Of a stretch of DNA of 7,415 bases, positions 1-6,580 are shown in pieces. How positions within the stretch are numbered: the first letter of the stretch is position 1; every line of letters begins with the position of its first letter. Under the pieces are notes generated by a model that was not told the DNA's origin, searched no databases, and was given only the letters and a program-made list of their open reading frames with translations. This stretch comes from an uncultured Blautia sp. (lineage in GTDB: Bacteria; Bacillota; Clostridia; Lachnospirales; Lachnospiraceae). Where the stretch lies: NCBI GenBank assembly GCA_934364795.1, contig CAKRMK010000062.1, forward strand, positions 1 through 7,415, written 5' to 3'. Made by a program: the position numbers and the translations under genes.

Positions 1-26
1 AGTCAAGCAGTTTTTGCCAATACACA

Positions 27-204
27 GCATTAGGACAAGTAGTATTCCTTAGCAGGTCATTTCAGGCGCGTTCTTAGCGGAGATGAAATCCACTGGTTAC
101 GGAGACTTAGCTTTGAAGGCTCTCCTGAAAAGCTTAGTCGCAGTTAGCAGTTAGTTCAGCGTAGCGTTGCGCCGACCTGCGTGGAATACTACTTGTTCTA
201 ATGC
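27..204 (+). ncRNA. Structured non-coding RNA, possible raiA-motif RNA
   Basis: No credible protein is encoded here, but the fold is strong. Bases 27-48 pair with 183-204 as a continuous 22-bp stem, and after a short internal loop 52-58 pair with 174-180 (GCAGGTC/GACCTGC). Further in, 65-69 pair with 169-173 (GGCGC/GCGCC), and 104-113 pair with 130-139 with one U-U mismatch, leaving a 16-nt loop (114-129). That loop contains TCTCC (121-125), complementary to GGAGA at 79-83, so a pseudoknot is possible. The only non-Watson-Crick pair in the outer stem (34 with 197) is G-U when read on the plus strand but C-A on the minus strand, which favours plus-strand transcription. Size, closing stem, inner multi-branched core and likely pseudoknot resemble the raiA-motif RNA of Firmicutes, but I match it from memory only. 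A 6S-like RNA is a weaker alternative because the interior is branched and not a rod. Its promoter would lie at or left of the window edge. Confidence 0.55.
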
Positions 205-229
205 GTCCGTCTTGAAAAGTCTGACTGTA

Positions 230-252
230 TTAAATAGCAACTTAAATAGCAA
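230..252. repeat. Tandem pair of an 11-bp word
   Basis: The word TTAAATAGCAA occurs at 230-240 and again at 242-252, a 12-bp period. It lies between the structured RNA and the purL terminator hairpin. The second copy merges with the A-run that forms the T-tract of the purL terminator on the minus strand. No function is apparent; a replication-slippage duplication is the simplest reading. Confidence 0.6.
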
Positions 253-296
253 AAAAGAGCCGGCATCTGCAATCTTTCTATTACAAATGCCAGCTC
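251..296 (-). terminator. Rho-independent terminator of purL
   Basis: On the minus strand, 296-287 (GAGCTGGCAT) pairs with 266-257 (ATGCCGGCTC) as a 10-bp stem with one mismatch and a 20-nt loop, followed at once by six T residues (256-251). It starts about 20 bases after the purL stop codon, so purL transcripts end here and do not run into the structured RNA element. Read on the plus strand the hairpin is followed by CCCATCTTTTC, so it might also stop plus-strand transcription of the RNA element, less efficiently. Confidence 0.8.
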
Positions 297-315
297 CCAT
301 CTTTTCATTTATCTT

Positions 316-3300
316 TTATTTAAAGTATTCCACACCAGACTCAAAGATCTGAATATCCTGCTGTCCGTAAATATTAATGGCAACACCATCATCACGACGC
401 TCACTGTGAGCCATCTTACCAAGAACACGGCCATCCGGACTTGTGATACCCTCGATATTATAGGTAGAACCATTAATATTGGCCTCTTCTGACTGATCCA
501 GTTCACCGTCCGGATTAACGTACTGTGTAGCCACCTGACCATTTGCAAGAAGCTTCGCAAGCCATTCTTCGTTGGCAACAAAGCGTCCTTCACCGTGAGA
601 TGCCGGATTACAGTACACACCGCCAAGTGCTGCTTTCTGAAGCCATGGAGACTTGTTGCTTACAACCTTTGTATAAACCATCTTGGAAATATGACGTCCG
701 ATGGTATTGTAAGTCAGTGTAGGAGAATCTTCTTTCTGTCCGCAGATTTCTCCATACGGAACAAGTCCTAACTTGATCAGCGCCTGGAATCCGTTACAGA
801 TACCAAGTGCAAGTCCGTCTCTTTCATTTAACAGCTTCATAACTGCTTCTTTGATCTTTGCATTCTGGAAAGCAGTTGCAAAGAATTTCGCAGAACCATC
901 TGGCTCATCACCTGCGGAGAAACCGCCTGGGAACATGATCATCTGCGCCTGGTCAATTGATTTCTCAAAAATCTCCACAGAATCACGGATATCTTCTGCA
1001 CTTAAGTTCTTAAATACTTTAACATCCACCTGTGCTCCTGCTCTTTCAAAAGCACGGGTGCTGTCATACTCGCAGTTGGTTCCCGGGAATACCGGAATGA
1101 ATACGCGAGGTCTGGCTACTTTATGTTTGCATACATAAATGTTATTTGTATGGTATACGCCGTTTTCATAGGTTGCATCTGCATCTTCCGGCTTTACAGC
1201 ATATACCTTTAGTTCATCATTTTCCTCTCCGGAAGTTGTCTTAAATACTTTTTCCAGAGTACCGGTCCATGCTTTATAAGCCTCATCCAGAGTAATCTCT
1301 GTATTTCCATAGGAGAATTTACCATCAGCTGTTACTTCACCAATTACTGTGTAAGTAATGGAAAGCTCTCCCACTTTTCCATCCGGAACCTCCAGAATCA
1401 GATCACCAAATCCTGGTGCAAAGAAATCTCTTGGATCCAGATTATGCTCAATCTTAACTCCCATTCCGTTACCAAATGCCATCTTGCTTACTGCTGCTGC
1501 AATTCCATGACGGTCAAGTGCATATGCAGAAACAACTTTCTTTGCCTGCATATCATTGTGCAGTTTTTCGTACTGATCCATAATGCCAGCATAGTCCGGT
1601 AAATCGTACTGATCTTTTGGAGCCCGAAGCCATACAAGCTTGTTTCCTGCTTTTTTCAGTTCAGGTGTAATCACATCCTGCAATTTCGCAACATCTACTG
1701 CAAAGGAAACAAGTGTTGGCGGAACATCAATATCATTGAAGGTTCCGGACATACTGTCTTTTCCTCCGATAGATGGAAGTCCGAAGCCCATCTGTGCCGC
1801 ATAAGCACCAAGAAGTGCTACAAACGGCTGGCTCCATCTCTTTGGATCTTCTGTCATACGACGGAAGTATTCCTGGAAGGTGAAACGAATCTTCTTATAA
1901 TCACCACCTGCTGCCACAATTCTTGCAACAGATTCTGTCACTGCATAAGCAGCTCCATGATATGGGCTCCAGGAGGATAAATATGGATCAAAACCATAAC
2001 TCATCATGGTTACTGTATTTGTAGTTCCATTCTGTACCGGAACCTTTGCAACCATTGTCTGTGTCTCTGTAAGCTGGTTTTTACCGCCATAAGGCATAAG
2101 AACGCTTGCTGCACCAATTGAGCTGTCAAACATCTCTACAAGGCCTTTCTGGGAGCATACATTAAGATCCGCAAGTGTGGAAAGCCATTTTTCTTTTACA
2201 TCAGCTACATCTGGACGGTTTTCAAAAAGATTGCCTTCTTTGGATGGAATCTCAACCTCAACAGCAGTCTCCTGATGGGCACCGTTTGTATCAAGGAATG
2301 CACGGGAAATATTTACAACTTCTTTTCCTCTCCAGGAAAGCACCAGTCTTGGCTCTTTGGTAACGACTGCAACCGGAACAGCTTCCAGGTTCTCTTCATT
2401 TGCAAAGCCAAGGAATTTCTCTACATCCTCAGGTGCAACAACTACTGCCATACGCTCCTGGGACTCTGAAATTGCAATTTCAGTGCCATCAAGACCTGCA
2501 TATTTTTTCGGAACTTTATCAAGATCGATCTGAAGTCCTGGTGCCAGCTCTCCAATAGCTACAGACACACCGCCAGCTCCAAAGTCGTTACATTTTTTAA
2601 TAATATGGCTCACTTCTTCACGGCGGAACATACGCTGGATCTTACGCTCTGTAGGCGCATTACCTTTCTGTACCTCTGCACCGCATACTTCAATAGAAGC
2701 CTCTGTGTGAACCTTGGAAGAACCGGTTGCACCGCCGATTCCATCACGACCGGTACGTCCTCCAAGAAGAATGATAATATCTCCAGGATCAGAGTTTTCA
2801 CGGATAACAGCTCTTCTTGGTGCTGCACCCATAACAGCTCCGATTTCCATACGTTTCGCAACATAATCCGGATGATAAATTTCTTTTACATAGCCGGTAG
2901 CAAGACCGATCTGGTTACCATAAGAACTGTAACCATGAGCAGCTCCACGAACCAGTTTTTTCTGGGGGAGCTTACCTTTCAGAGTTTCTTTTACAGAAAC
3001 AGTAGGATCTGCTGCTCCTGTTACACGCATTGCCTGATATACATAGGTACGTCCGGAAAGCGGGTCACGGATTGCACCTCCAAGACAGGTAGCTGCACCA
3101 CCAAACGGCTCGATTTCAGTAGGATGGTTGTGAGTCTCATTTTTAAAGTTGATCAGCCATTCCTCTTCTTTTCCATTTACATCTACAGGCACTACAATAC
3201 TGCAGGCATTAATCTCATCAGATTCTTCCTGATCCTGAAGCTTGCCTTCGGATTTCAGTTTTTTCATTGCCATAAGGGCAAGATCCATCAGGCATACGAA

Positions 3301-4113
3301 CTTATCGTCCCGTCCCTTATAAAGGACTTCTCTGTCAGAAAGGTATTTTTTATAAGTATCCACGATAGGGGCTTTGTAATCGCCTTCGTCGAATTTTACA
3401 TCTGTAAGCTCTGTAGAAAAAGTAGTATGACGGCAGTGATCTGACCAGTATGTATCCAGCACACGGATTTCTGTCATGGACGGATCACGTTTTTCTTCAT
3501 TTTTGAAATAGTTCTGGATATGGAGAAAATCTTTGAAGGTCATAGCCAGGTTCAAAGAACTGTAAAGATCTTTTAACGGAGCCTCTTCCATATCACGGAA
3601 TCCTTCAAAAATCTTCACATCCTCCGGCTCTTTGAAATCTGTAACCAGTGTTTCTGGCTTTTCAAGTCCTGTCTCACGGGAATCTACCGGGTTAATGCAG
3701 TGATTCTTGATTGCCTCAAGCTCTTCCTCTGTAATGTTTCCTTCAATTACATAGGTAGTTGCAGAACGGATAATAGGCTGTGCATTTTCATCAAGGAACT
3801 GCACACACTGAACAGCGGAATCTGCTCTCTGGTCAAACTGTCCAGGAAGAAACTCTACAGAAAAAATACGTGCACCGTCTGCTGCATCAAATTTCTCCAG
3901 GTAAAGATCATCTACCGGAGGCTCTGCAAATACAGTATGGCATGCTTTTTCAAATACATCATCGGAAATATTCTCTACATCATAGCGGATCAGCTCCCGC
4001 ACATTTGTTACAGTCTTAATGCCCAGATAAGAACTGATCTCATGTTTCAGCTCTTTGGCTTTTACGGCAAAGGATGGTTTCTTTTCTACGTATACTCGTC
4101 TTACGTTACTCAT
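316..4113 (-). CDS. purL: Phosphoribosylformylglycinamidine synthase (FGAM synthase), single-chain
   Basis: PurL makes FGAM from FGAR, glutamine and ATP, step four of de novo purine synthesis in the cytoplasm. At 1265 residues it is the large single-chain form (the E. coli enzyme is close to 1300), not the split PurS/PurQ/PurL set typical of Bacillus. Visible order: PurS-like N-terminal domain (about 1-170); linker with DTYWSDHCRHTTF (220-232); first AIRS-like half with NETHNHPTEIEPFGGAA (325-341) and FGAGG (511-515); second half with DSSIGAASV (663-671) and SIGGKDSMSG (781-790); class I glutamine amidotransferase domain from about 1000, with nucleophile Cys1106 in GICNG and His1173/Glu1175 in SHGEG. 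All key motifs are present and the frame is unbroken. The ATG is fixed by AAAGGAG seven bases upstream. It is transcribed alone, with its own leader and terminator, divergent from the LysR gene. Confidence 0.97.
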   Translation of the reverse strand: MSNVRRVYVEKKPSFAVKAKELKHEISSYLGIKTVTNVRELIRYDVENISDDVFEKACHTVFAEPPVDDLYLEKFDAADGARIFSVEFLPGQFDQRADSAVQCVQFLDENAQPIIRSATTYVIEGNITEEELEAIKNHCINPVDSRETGLEKPETLVTDFKEPEDVKIFEGFRDMEEAPLKDLYSSLNLAMTFKDFLHIQNYFKNEEKRDPSMTEIRVLDTYWSDHCRHTTFSTELTDVKFDEGDYKAPIVDTYKKYLSDREVLYKGRDDKFVCLMDLALMAMKKLKSEGKLQDQEESDEINACSIVVPVDVNGKEEEWLINFKNETHNHPTEIEPFGGAATCLGGAIRDPLSGRTYVYQAMRVTGAADPTVSVKETLKGKLPQKKLVRGAAHGYSSYGNQIGLATGYVKEIYHPDYVAKRMEIGAVMGAAPRRAVIRENSDPGDIIILLGGRTGRDGIGGATGSSKVHTEASIEVCGAEVQKGNAPTERKIQRMFRREEVSHIIKKCNDFGAGGVSVAIGELAPGLQIDLDKVPKKYAGLDGTEIAISESQERMAVVVAPEDVEKFLGFANEENLEAVPVAVVTKEPRLVLSWRGKEVVNISRAFLDTNGAHQETAVEVEIPSKEGNLFENRPDVADVKEKWLSTLADLNVCSQKGLVEMFDSSIGAASVLMPYGGKNQLTETQTMVAKVPVQNGTTNTVTMMSYGFDPYLSSWSPYHGAAYAVTESVARIVAAGGDYKKIRFTFQEYFRRMTEDPKRWSQPFVALLGAYAAQMGFGLPSIGGKDSMSGTFNDIDVPPTLVSFAVDVAKLQDVITPELKKAGNKLVWLRAPKDQYDLPDYAGIMDQYEKLHNDMQAKKVVSAYALDRHGIAAAVSKMAFGNGMGVKIEHNLDPRDFFAPGFGDLILEVPDGKVGELSITYTVIGEVTADGKFSYGNTEITLDEAYKAWTGTLEKVFKTTSGEENDELKVYAVKPEDADATYENGVYHTNNIYVCKHKVARPRVFIPVFPGTNCEYDSTRAFERAGAQVDVKVFKNLSAEDIRDSVEIFEKSIDQAQMIMFPGGFSAGDEPDGSAKFFATAFQNAKIKEAVMKLLNERDGLALGICNGFQALIKLGLVPYGEICGQKEDSPTLTYNTIGRHISKMVYTKVVSNKSPWLQKAALGGVYCNPASHGEGRFVANEEWLAKLLANGQVATQYVNPDGELDQSEEANINGSTYNIEGITSPDGRVLGKMAHSERRDDGVAINIYGQQDIQIFESGVEYFK

Positions 4114-4210
4114 GGGAAAACTCCTTTCGTGAATTCAATCTCTTGGATTTTTACATGATTTCGCCCGAGATTCTCGGATTTTCTGTTGTGCAGCTGTTTC
4201 TTGCACATTT
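4114..4210 (-). promoter_or_regulatory. purL 5' leader with ribosome binding site and competing hairpins
   Basis: The leader between the proposed start site (near 4210) and the purL ATG is about 97 nt. It holds a strong ribosome binding site, AAAGGAG (4127-4121), seven bases from the ATG. Near its 5' end TGTGCA/TGCACA (4207-4202 with 4192-4187) forms a 6-bp hairpin with a 9-nt loop. A second hairpin, CCGAG-AAT-CTCGG, occupies 4177-4165. Two alternatives compete with it: AATCTCGG (4172-4165) can pair with CCAAGAGATT (4146-4137) with a two-base bulge, and GAAAATCC (4183-4176) can pair with GGAGTTTTC (4124-4116), which covers the ribosome binding site. I recognise no known riboswitch consensus (purine, ZTP, THF, PRPP). 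The ribosome binding site is certain; the switching idea is inference. Confidence 0.5.
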
Positions 4211-4216
4211 TCGTTT

Positions 4217-4245
4217 ATTATAGTATCATATGGATTATCATAAGT
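4217..4245 (-). promoter_or_regulatory. Candidate purL promoter
   Basis: A perfect TATAAT (4222-4217 on the minus strand) gives a start site near 4210. No good -35 exists at 17 bp (ACTTAT, 4245-4240, has no match to the consensus); TTATGA at 15 bp is the best partial match. The promoter may therefore depend on an activator or on AT-rich upstream sequence, or the start may lie elsewhere. Confidence 0.4.
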
Positions 4246-4253
4246 AAAATTAA

Positions 4254-4286
4254 TATATCTTATATTATTTATTTGTATATCTTATA
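4254..4286. repeat. Direct repeat of TATATCTTATA, candidate LysR-family operator
   Basis: TATATCTTATA occurs at 4254-4264 and at 4276-4286, 22 bp apart, close to two helical turns, so both copies face the same side of the DNA. An inverted copy of the core, ATAAG at 4240-4244, precedes CTTAT (4259-4263) with 14 bp between. LysR-type regulators usually bind several such half-sites upstream of their own gene. The region is very AT-rich, so chance similarity is a real alternative. Confidence 0.35.
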
Positions 4287-4296
4287 AATATATAAC
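4268..4296 (+). promoter_or_regulatory. Candidate lysR promoter
   Basis: TTTATT (4268-4273) and TATAAC (4291-4296) are separated by exactly 17 bp and would start transcription near 4303, about 50 bases before the LysR ATG. The match to consensus is moderate and the surrounding AT-richness offers other candidates. The second TCTTATAAAT copy (4280-4289) falls inside the spacer, a position suited to autorepression. Confidence 0.3.
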
Positions 4297-4315
4297 AGCC
4301 ATTTTATAGCATGTT

Positions 4316-4329
4316 GGAAAAGCTTTTCC
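4316..4329. repeat. 14-bp perfect palindrome in the lysR leader
   Basis: GGAAAAGCTTTTCC reads the same on both strands. It sits 13 bases before the LysR ribosome binding site (GGAGG, 4343-4347) and inside the predicted 5' leader. It could be a protein-binding palindrome or a small RNA hairpin; neither is shown by the sequence. Confidence 0.4.
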
Positions 4330-4353
4330 CTCACATATTACCGGAGGTTCTCT

Positions 4354-5244
4354 ATGGATATCAACCTTGAATTATACAAATGCTTTTATTATGTTGCCAC
4401 CACATTAAGTTTTTCGGAAGCTTCCCGTCAGCTTTTTATTTCCCAGTCTGCAGTCAGTCAGGGGATCAAATCTCTGGAAAAAAAGCTGGGAAGAGAGCTT
4501 TTCTTTCGCAGTACAAAAAAAGTAACCCTTACTCCTGACGGAGAAATTCTTTTGCAGCATGTAAAACCGGCTCTCGAAATGCTCTCCCAGGGAGAAGCAC
4601 AGCTTCTTGGTGAGGACAGTCTCCAGGGACAATTGCGAATCGGAGCTAGTGATACTATTTGCCGGTATTTTCTTATTGACTATCTGAAACAGTTCCATCA
4701 GGATTACCCAGGTGTGCGTATTAAAGTTACCAACAGTACCTCTATTGGATGTGTTGAGCTTCTGGAAAACAGACAGGTAGATCTGATCGTATGTAATTTT
4801 CCAAATTCAAGACTGCCTCTTCACTCAAAAGTACAGATTGTAAAAGAATTTCAGGATATTTTTGTAGCCAACCCTGTATTTTTTCCTACTCTGGAAAAAT
4901 CCACGGAAATTTCCAGACTTATAAAATATCCTTTACTCATGCTTTCTTCAAAAAGTACAACCAGCGAATATCTCCATCAGTTTTTTGCATCCCACGGACA
5001 GAATCTGATTCCGGAAGTAGAACTTAGCAGCAACGATCTTCTCATGGATCTGGCGCGTATTGGCCTTGGAATTGCCTGCGTTCCTGATTATATGCTGTCA
5101 GCTTTGCACAGTCCGGATAACTCTTTGGTTCGCATCAGTCTGAAACAGCAGCTACCCCCAAGACAGCTGGTGCTGGTCAGCCATGAAGCATTACCATTGT
5201 CACAGACAGCTCGGAAGTTTCTTGATTATTTTTCTGTATCATAA
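4354..5244 (+). CDS. LysR-family transcriptional regulator
   Basis: A 296-residue protein, the usual LysR length. The N-terminal winged helix-turn-helix spans residues 1-60, with FSEASRQLFISQSAVSQGIKS (20-40) as the helix-turn-helix core, and is followed by the linker helix (about 60-88). The effector-binding domain starts at LRIGASD (94-100) and runs to the C-terminus; IGLGIACVPDYML near 236-250 is a typical late motif of that domain. The ATG is supported by GGAGG six bases upstream. It is divergent from purL and lies 109 bp upstream of the class II aldolase gene on the same strand. No terminator is evident after it, so some read-through into the aldolase gene is possible. The shared TCTTATAAAT box suggests that the aldolase gene is its target. 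The effector cannot be predicted. It has no signal peptide or membrane segment and acts in the cytoplasm. Confidence 0.95.
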   Translation: MDINLELYKCFYYVATTLSFSEASRQLFISQSAVSQGIKSLEKKLGRELFFRSTKKVTLTPDGEILLQHVKPALEMLSQGEAQLLGEDSLQGQLRIGASDTICRYFLIDYLKQFHQDYPGVRIKVTNSTSIGCVELLENRQVDLIVCNFPNSRLPLHSKVQIVKEFQDIFVANPVFFPTLEKSTEISRLIKYPLLMLSSKSTTSEYLHQFFASHGQNLIPEVELSSNDLLMDLARIGLGIACVPDYMLSALHSPDNSLVRISLKQQLPPRQLVLVSHEALPLSQTARKFLDYFSVS

Positions 5245-5263
5245 ACAGGAAAAAAAGGATTCT

Positions 5264-5273
5264 TCTTATAAAT
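5264..5273 (+). promoter_or_regulatory. TCTTATAAAT box shared with the lysR upstream region
   Basis: This 10-bp word is identical to 4280-4289 upstream of the LysR gene. Taking the start site of the aldolase gene as about 5313, it lies near -49 to -40, where an activator commonly sits. A second shared word, TATCATAA (5237-5244 and 4236-4243), lies further upstream in both regions, though at different spacing. Binding by the adjacent LysR protein is inference. Confidence 0.35.
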
Positions 5274-5297
5274 TGATGGATAGTACAGGGCATATTA

Positions 5298-5306
5298 TGG
5301 TACAAT
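5298..5306 (+). promoter_or_regulatory. Extended -10 promoter of the aldolase gene
   Basis: TGGTACAAT is a TGn-extended -10 with hexamer TACAAT (5301-5306), which predicts a start near 5313 and a leader of about 40 nt. No -35 consensus is found at 16-18 bp; TTGATG at 5273-5278 is 22 bp away, too far for normal use. Extended -10 promoters often work without a good -35 or with an activator. The ribosome binding site AGGAGG (5338-5343) lies ten bases before the ATG. Confidence 0.5.
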
Positions 5307-5353
5307 GGAACTGATAATTCATACAATCATATGGAACAGGAGGTATTTAACTT

Positions 5354-6442
5354 ATGGATCTTTCAACTTTGGTAAAAATGTCAAACACTTACGGAAGCAA
5401 TCCGGATTATGTTCTGGCTGGGGGTGGCAATACTTCTGTAAAAGATGACACCACACTGTATGTAAAAGGCTCCGGTACACAGCTTGCCACAATTAAGGCA
5501 GAGGAATTTGTGGAAATGAGCAGATCCCGTCTGAATGACATCATGAAAACAGATTATCCGAAAAATGATGTGGAACGGGAATCCGCCTATCTTGCAGATG
5601 TAATGGCTGCTGTAACAGACGCAGACAAAACCAAACGTCCCAGTGTAGAAGCACTGCTTCATAATCTTTTTGCTTACACTTATGTACTGCATGTCCACCC
5701 AACCCTTATAAATGGACTTACCTGCGGTCAGGGTGCACAGCCACTTTGCGAGCAGCTTCTTGGAAATGAAGTTCTCTGGATTGATATCTGCAAGCCAGGA
5801 TATACACTTGCCCGCATTTGTTACGAAAAAATGAATGCCTACAGGGAAAAATTCGGAAAAGATGTTCAGGTACTTCTGCTTCAGAATCACGGAATTTTCG
5901 TAGCCGCGAATACAGTAGAAGAAATCGGAATTTTATTTGACAGTGTAATTCATAAACTGGAAAAACAGGTAAAAAGAAAAGCTGATGTCAGTGATGCTGT
6001 TACAGATAAAAAGCAACAGGCAGCAAAAGAACTGACACATATACTTGGACATGCAGTAGAGGTTGTTCCTGTGGCAGAGGCTGACAATTTTGTGAAAGAT
6101 AAAGAAGCTGCTGTACCACTTATGAAACCTTTTACACCGGACCACATCGTTTATTGCGGACCATACCCATTATTTATCGAGAATATTGACCAGGCAAAAA
6201 ATGCGCTGGATGCATTTATGGCAGAGCACGAAAAAGAACCCCGGCTGCTTCTGGTACAGGGAACCGGCGCATTTATCATGGAAGATGATGCAGGAAAAGC
6301 TACAAAGGCACAGCTTCTGGTAAAGGATGCCATGAAGCTGGCTGTTTATGCAGAAAGTTTCGGCGGTCCGTTACACATGACTGACGAAATTACATATTTT
6401 ATCACTCATTGGGAAGCAGAGGCATACCGCAGTAAAAAATAA
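5354..6442 (+). CDS. Class II aldolase/adducin-family protein, stand-alone aldolase half
   Basis: This 362-residue protein has a class II aldolase/adducin fold in its N-terminal two thirds. Visible motifs are the phosphate/substrate loop GGGNTSVK (23-30), KGSGTQLATI (38-47), RPSVE with a possible catalytic Glu99, HVHP giving zinc ligands His113 and His115, and NHG giving the third ligand His179. The set is complete, so an active metal-dependent aldolase or epimerase is likely. The C-terminal part (about 258-362), with TPDHIVYCG, GTGAF and a final THWEAEAYR, resembles the segment after the aldolase domain in the bifunctional rhamnulose-1-phosphate aldolase/alcohol dehydrogenase family. The C-terminal short-chain dehydrogenase of that family is absent. 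The substrate is unknown; a sugar phosphate is the family expectation. It is cytoplasmic, has its own promoter, lies downstream of the LysR gene and ends at a strong terminator. Confidence 0.88.
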   Translation: MDLSTLVKMSNTYGSNPDYVLAGGGNTSVKDDTTLYVKGSGTQLATIKAEEFVEMSRSRLNDIMKTDYPKNDVERESAYLADVMAAVTDADKTKRPSVEALLHNLFAYTYVLHVHPTLINGLTCGQGAQPLCEQLLGNEVLWIDICKPGYTLARICYEKMNAYREKFGKDVQVLLLQNHGIFVAANTVEEIGILFDSVIHKLEKQVKRKADVSDAVTDKKQQAAKELTHILGHAVEVVPVAEADNFVKDKEAAVPLMKPFTPDHIVYCGPYPLFIENIDQAKNALDAFMAEHEKEPRLLLVQGTGAFIMEDDAGKATKAQLLVKDAMKLAVYAESFGGPLHMTDEITYFITHWEAEAYRSKK

Positions 6443-6462
6443 CGGTAGCTAGAACCTGAATT

Positions 6463-6488
6463 TTCCTGAAATTTATATTTTCCAGGAA
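6463..6488. repeat. Short inverted repeat after the aldolase gene
   Basis: TTCCTG (6463-6468) and CAGGAA (6483-6488) form a possible 6-bp hairpin with a 14-nt AT-rich loop just upstream of the main terminator. It has no T-run and is too weak to terminate by itself; it may be incidental. Confidence 0.3.
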
Positions 6489-6493
6489 TTTAT

Positions 6494-6547
6494 AAAAAGG
6501 CGGCAGATATGATAAAAAAAATTACAAATCATTTCTGCCGCCTTTTT
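6494..6547. terminator. Bidirectional Rho-independent terminator between convergent genes
   Basis: The arms 6494-6513 and 6528-6547 are complementary over 20 bases with one mismatch (6508 with 6533), including the GC-rich core GGCGGCAGA/TCTGCCGCC. The loop is 14 nt and starts with an A-run. Each arm ends in A5 or T5, so a T-tract follows the stem on both strands. It serves the aldolase gene (stop at 6442) and the convergent mrp gene (stop at 6581). Confidence 0.92.
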
Positions 6548-6580
6548 CATTTATAAGCTTCTCAAAAATAAGATTTTAAT

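Noticed and set aside
27..204. The long inverted repeat as terminal repeats of a small transposable element
   Set aside because: No target-site duplication was seen around it, the arms are only 22 bp, and the interior has further nested stems, which fits an RNA fold better. A genome-wide copy count would settle it.
167..352. A 61-codon open frame on the plus strand
   Set aside because: It starts inside the closing stem of the structured RNA, crosses the purL terminator and runs into the 3' end of purL; the reading is better explained by the RNA and terminator.
2605..3444. A 279-codon open frame on the plus strand
   Set aside because: It lies wholly antisense to the conserved purL catalytic region, has a low-complexity Cys/Ser/Thr/Phe-rich composition typical of a reverse-frame shadow, and has no ribosome binding site.
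316..4113. A frameshift or a fusion boundary in purL
   Set aside because: All motifs of the single-chain enzyme occur in order in one uninterrupted frame of the expected length.
4114..4353. A known purine-related riboswitch (purine, ZTP, THF or PRPP class) upstream of purL
   Set aside because: None of the conserved core sequences of these classes could be found on the minus strand of this region.
5245..5272. A terminator after the LysR gene
   Set aside because: The A-rich run and TTCTTCTT do not form a GC-containing stem with a T-tract, so I see no terminator there.
5381..5890. A 169-codon open frame on the minus strand
   Set aside because: It is antisense to the aldolase motifs, has no ribosome binding site and encodes no recognisable domain.
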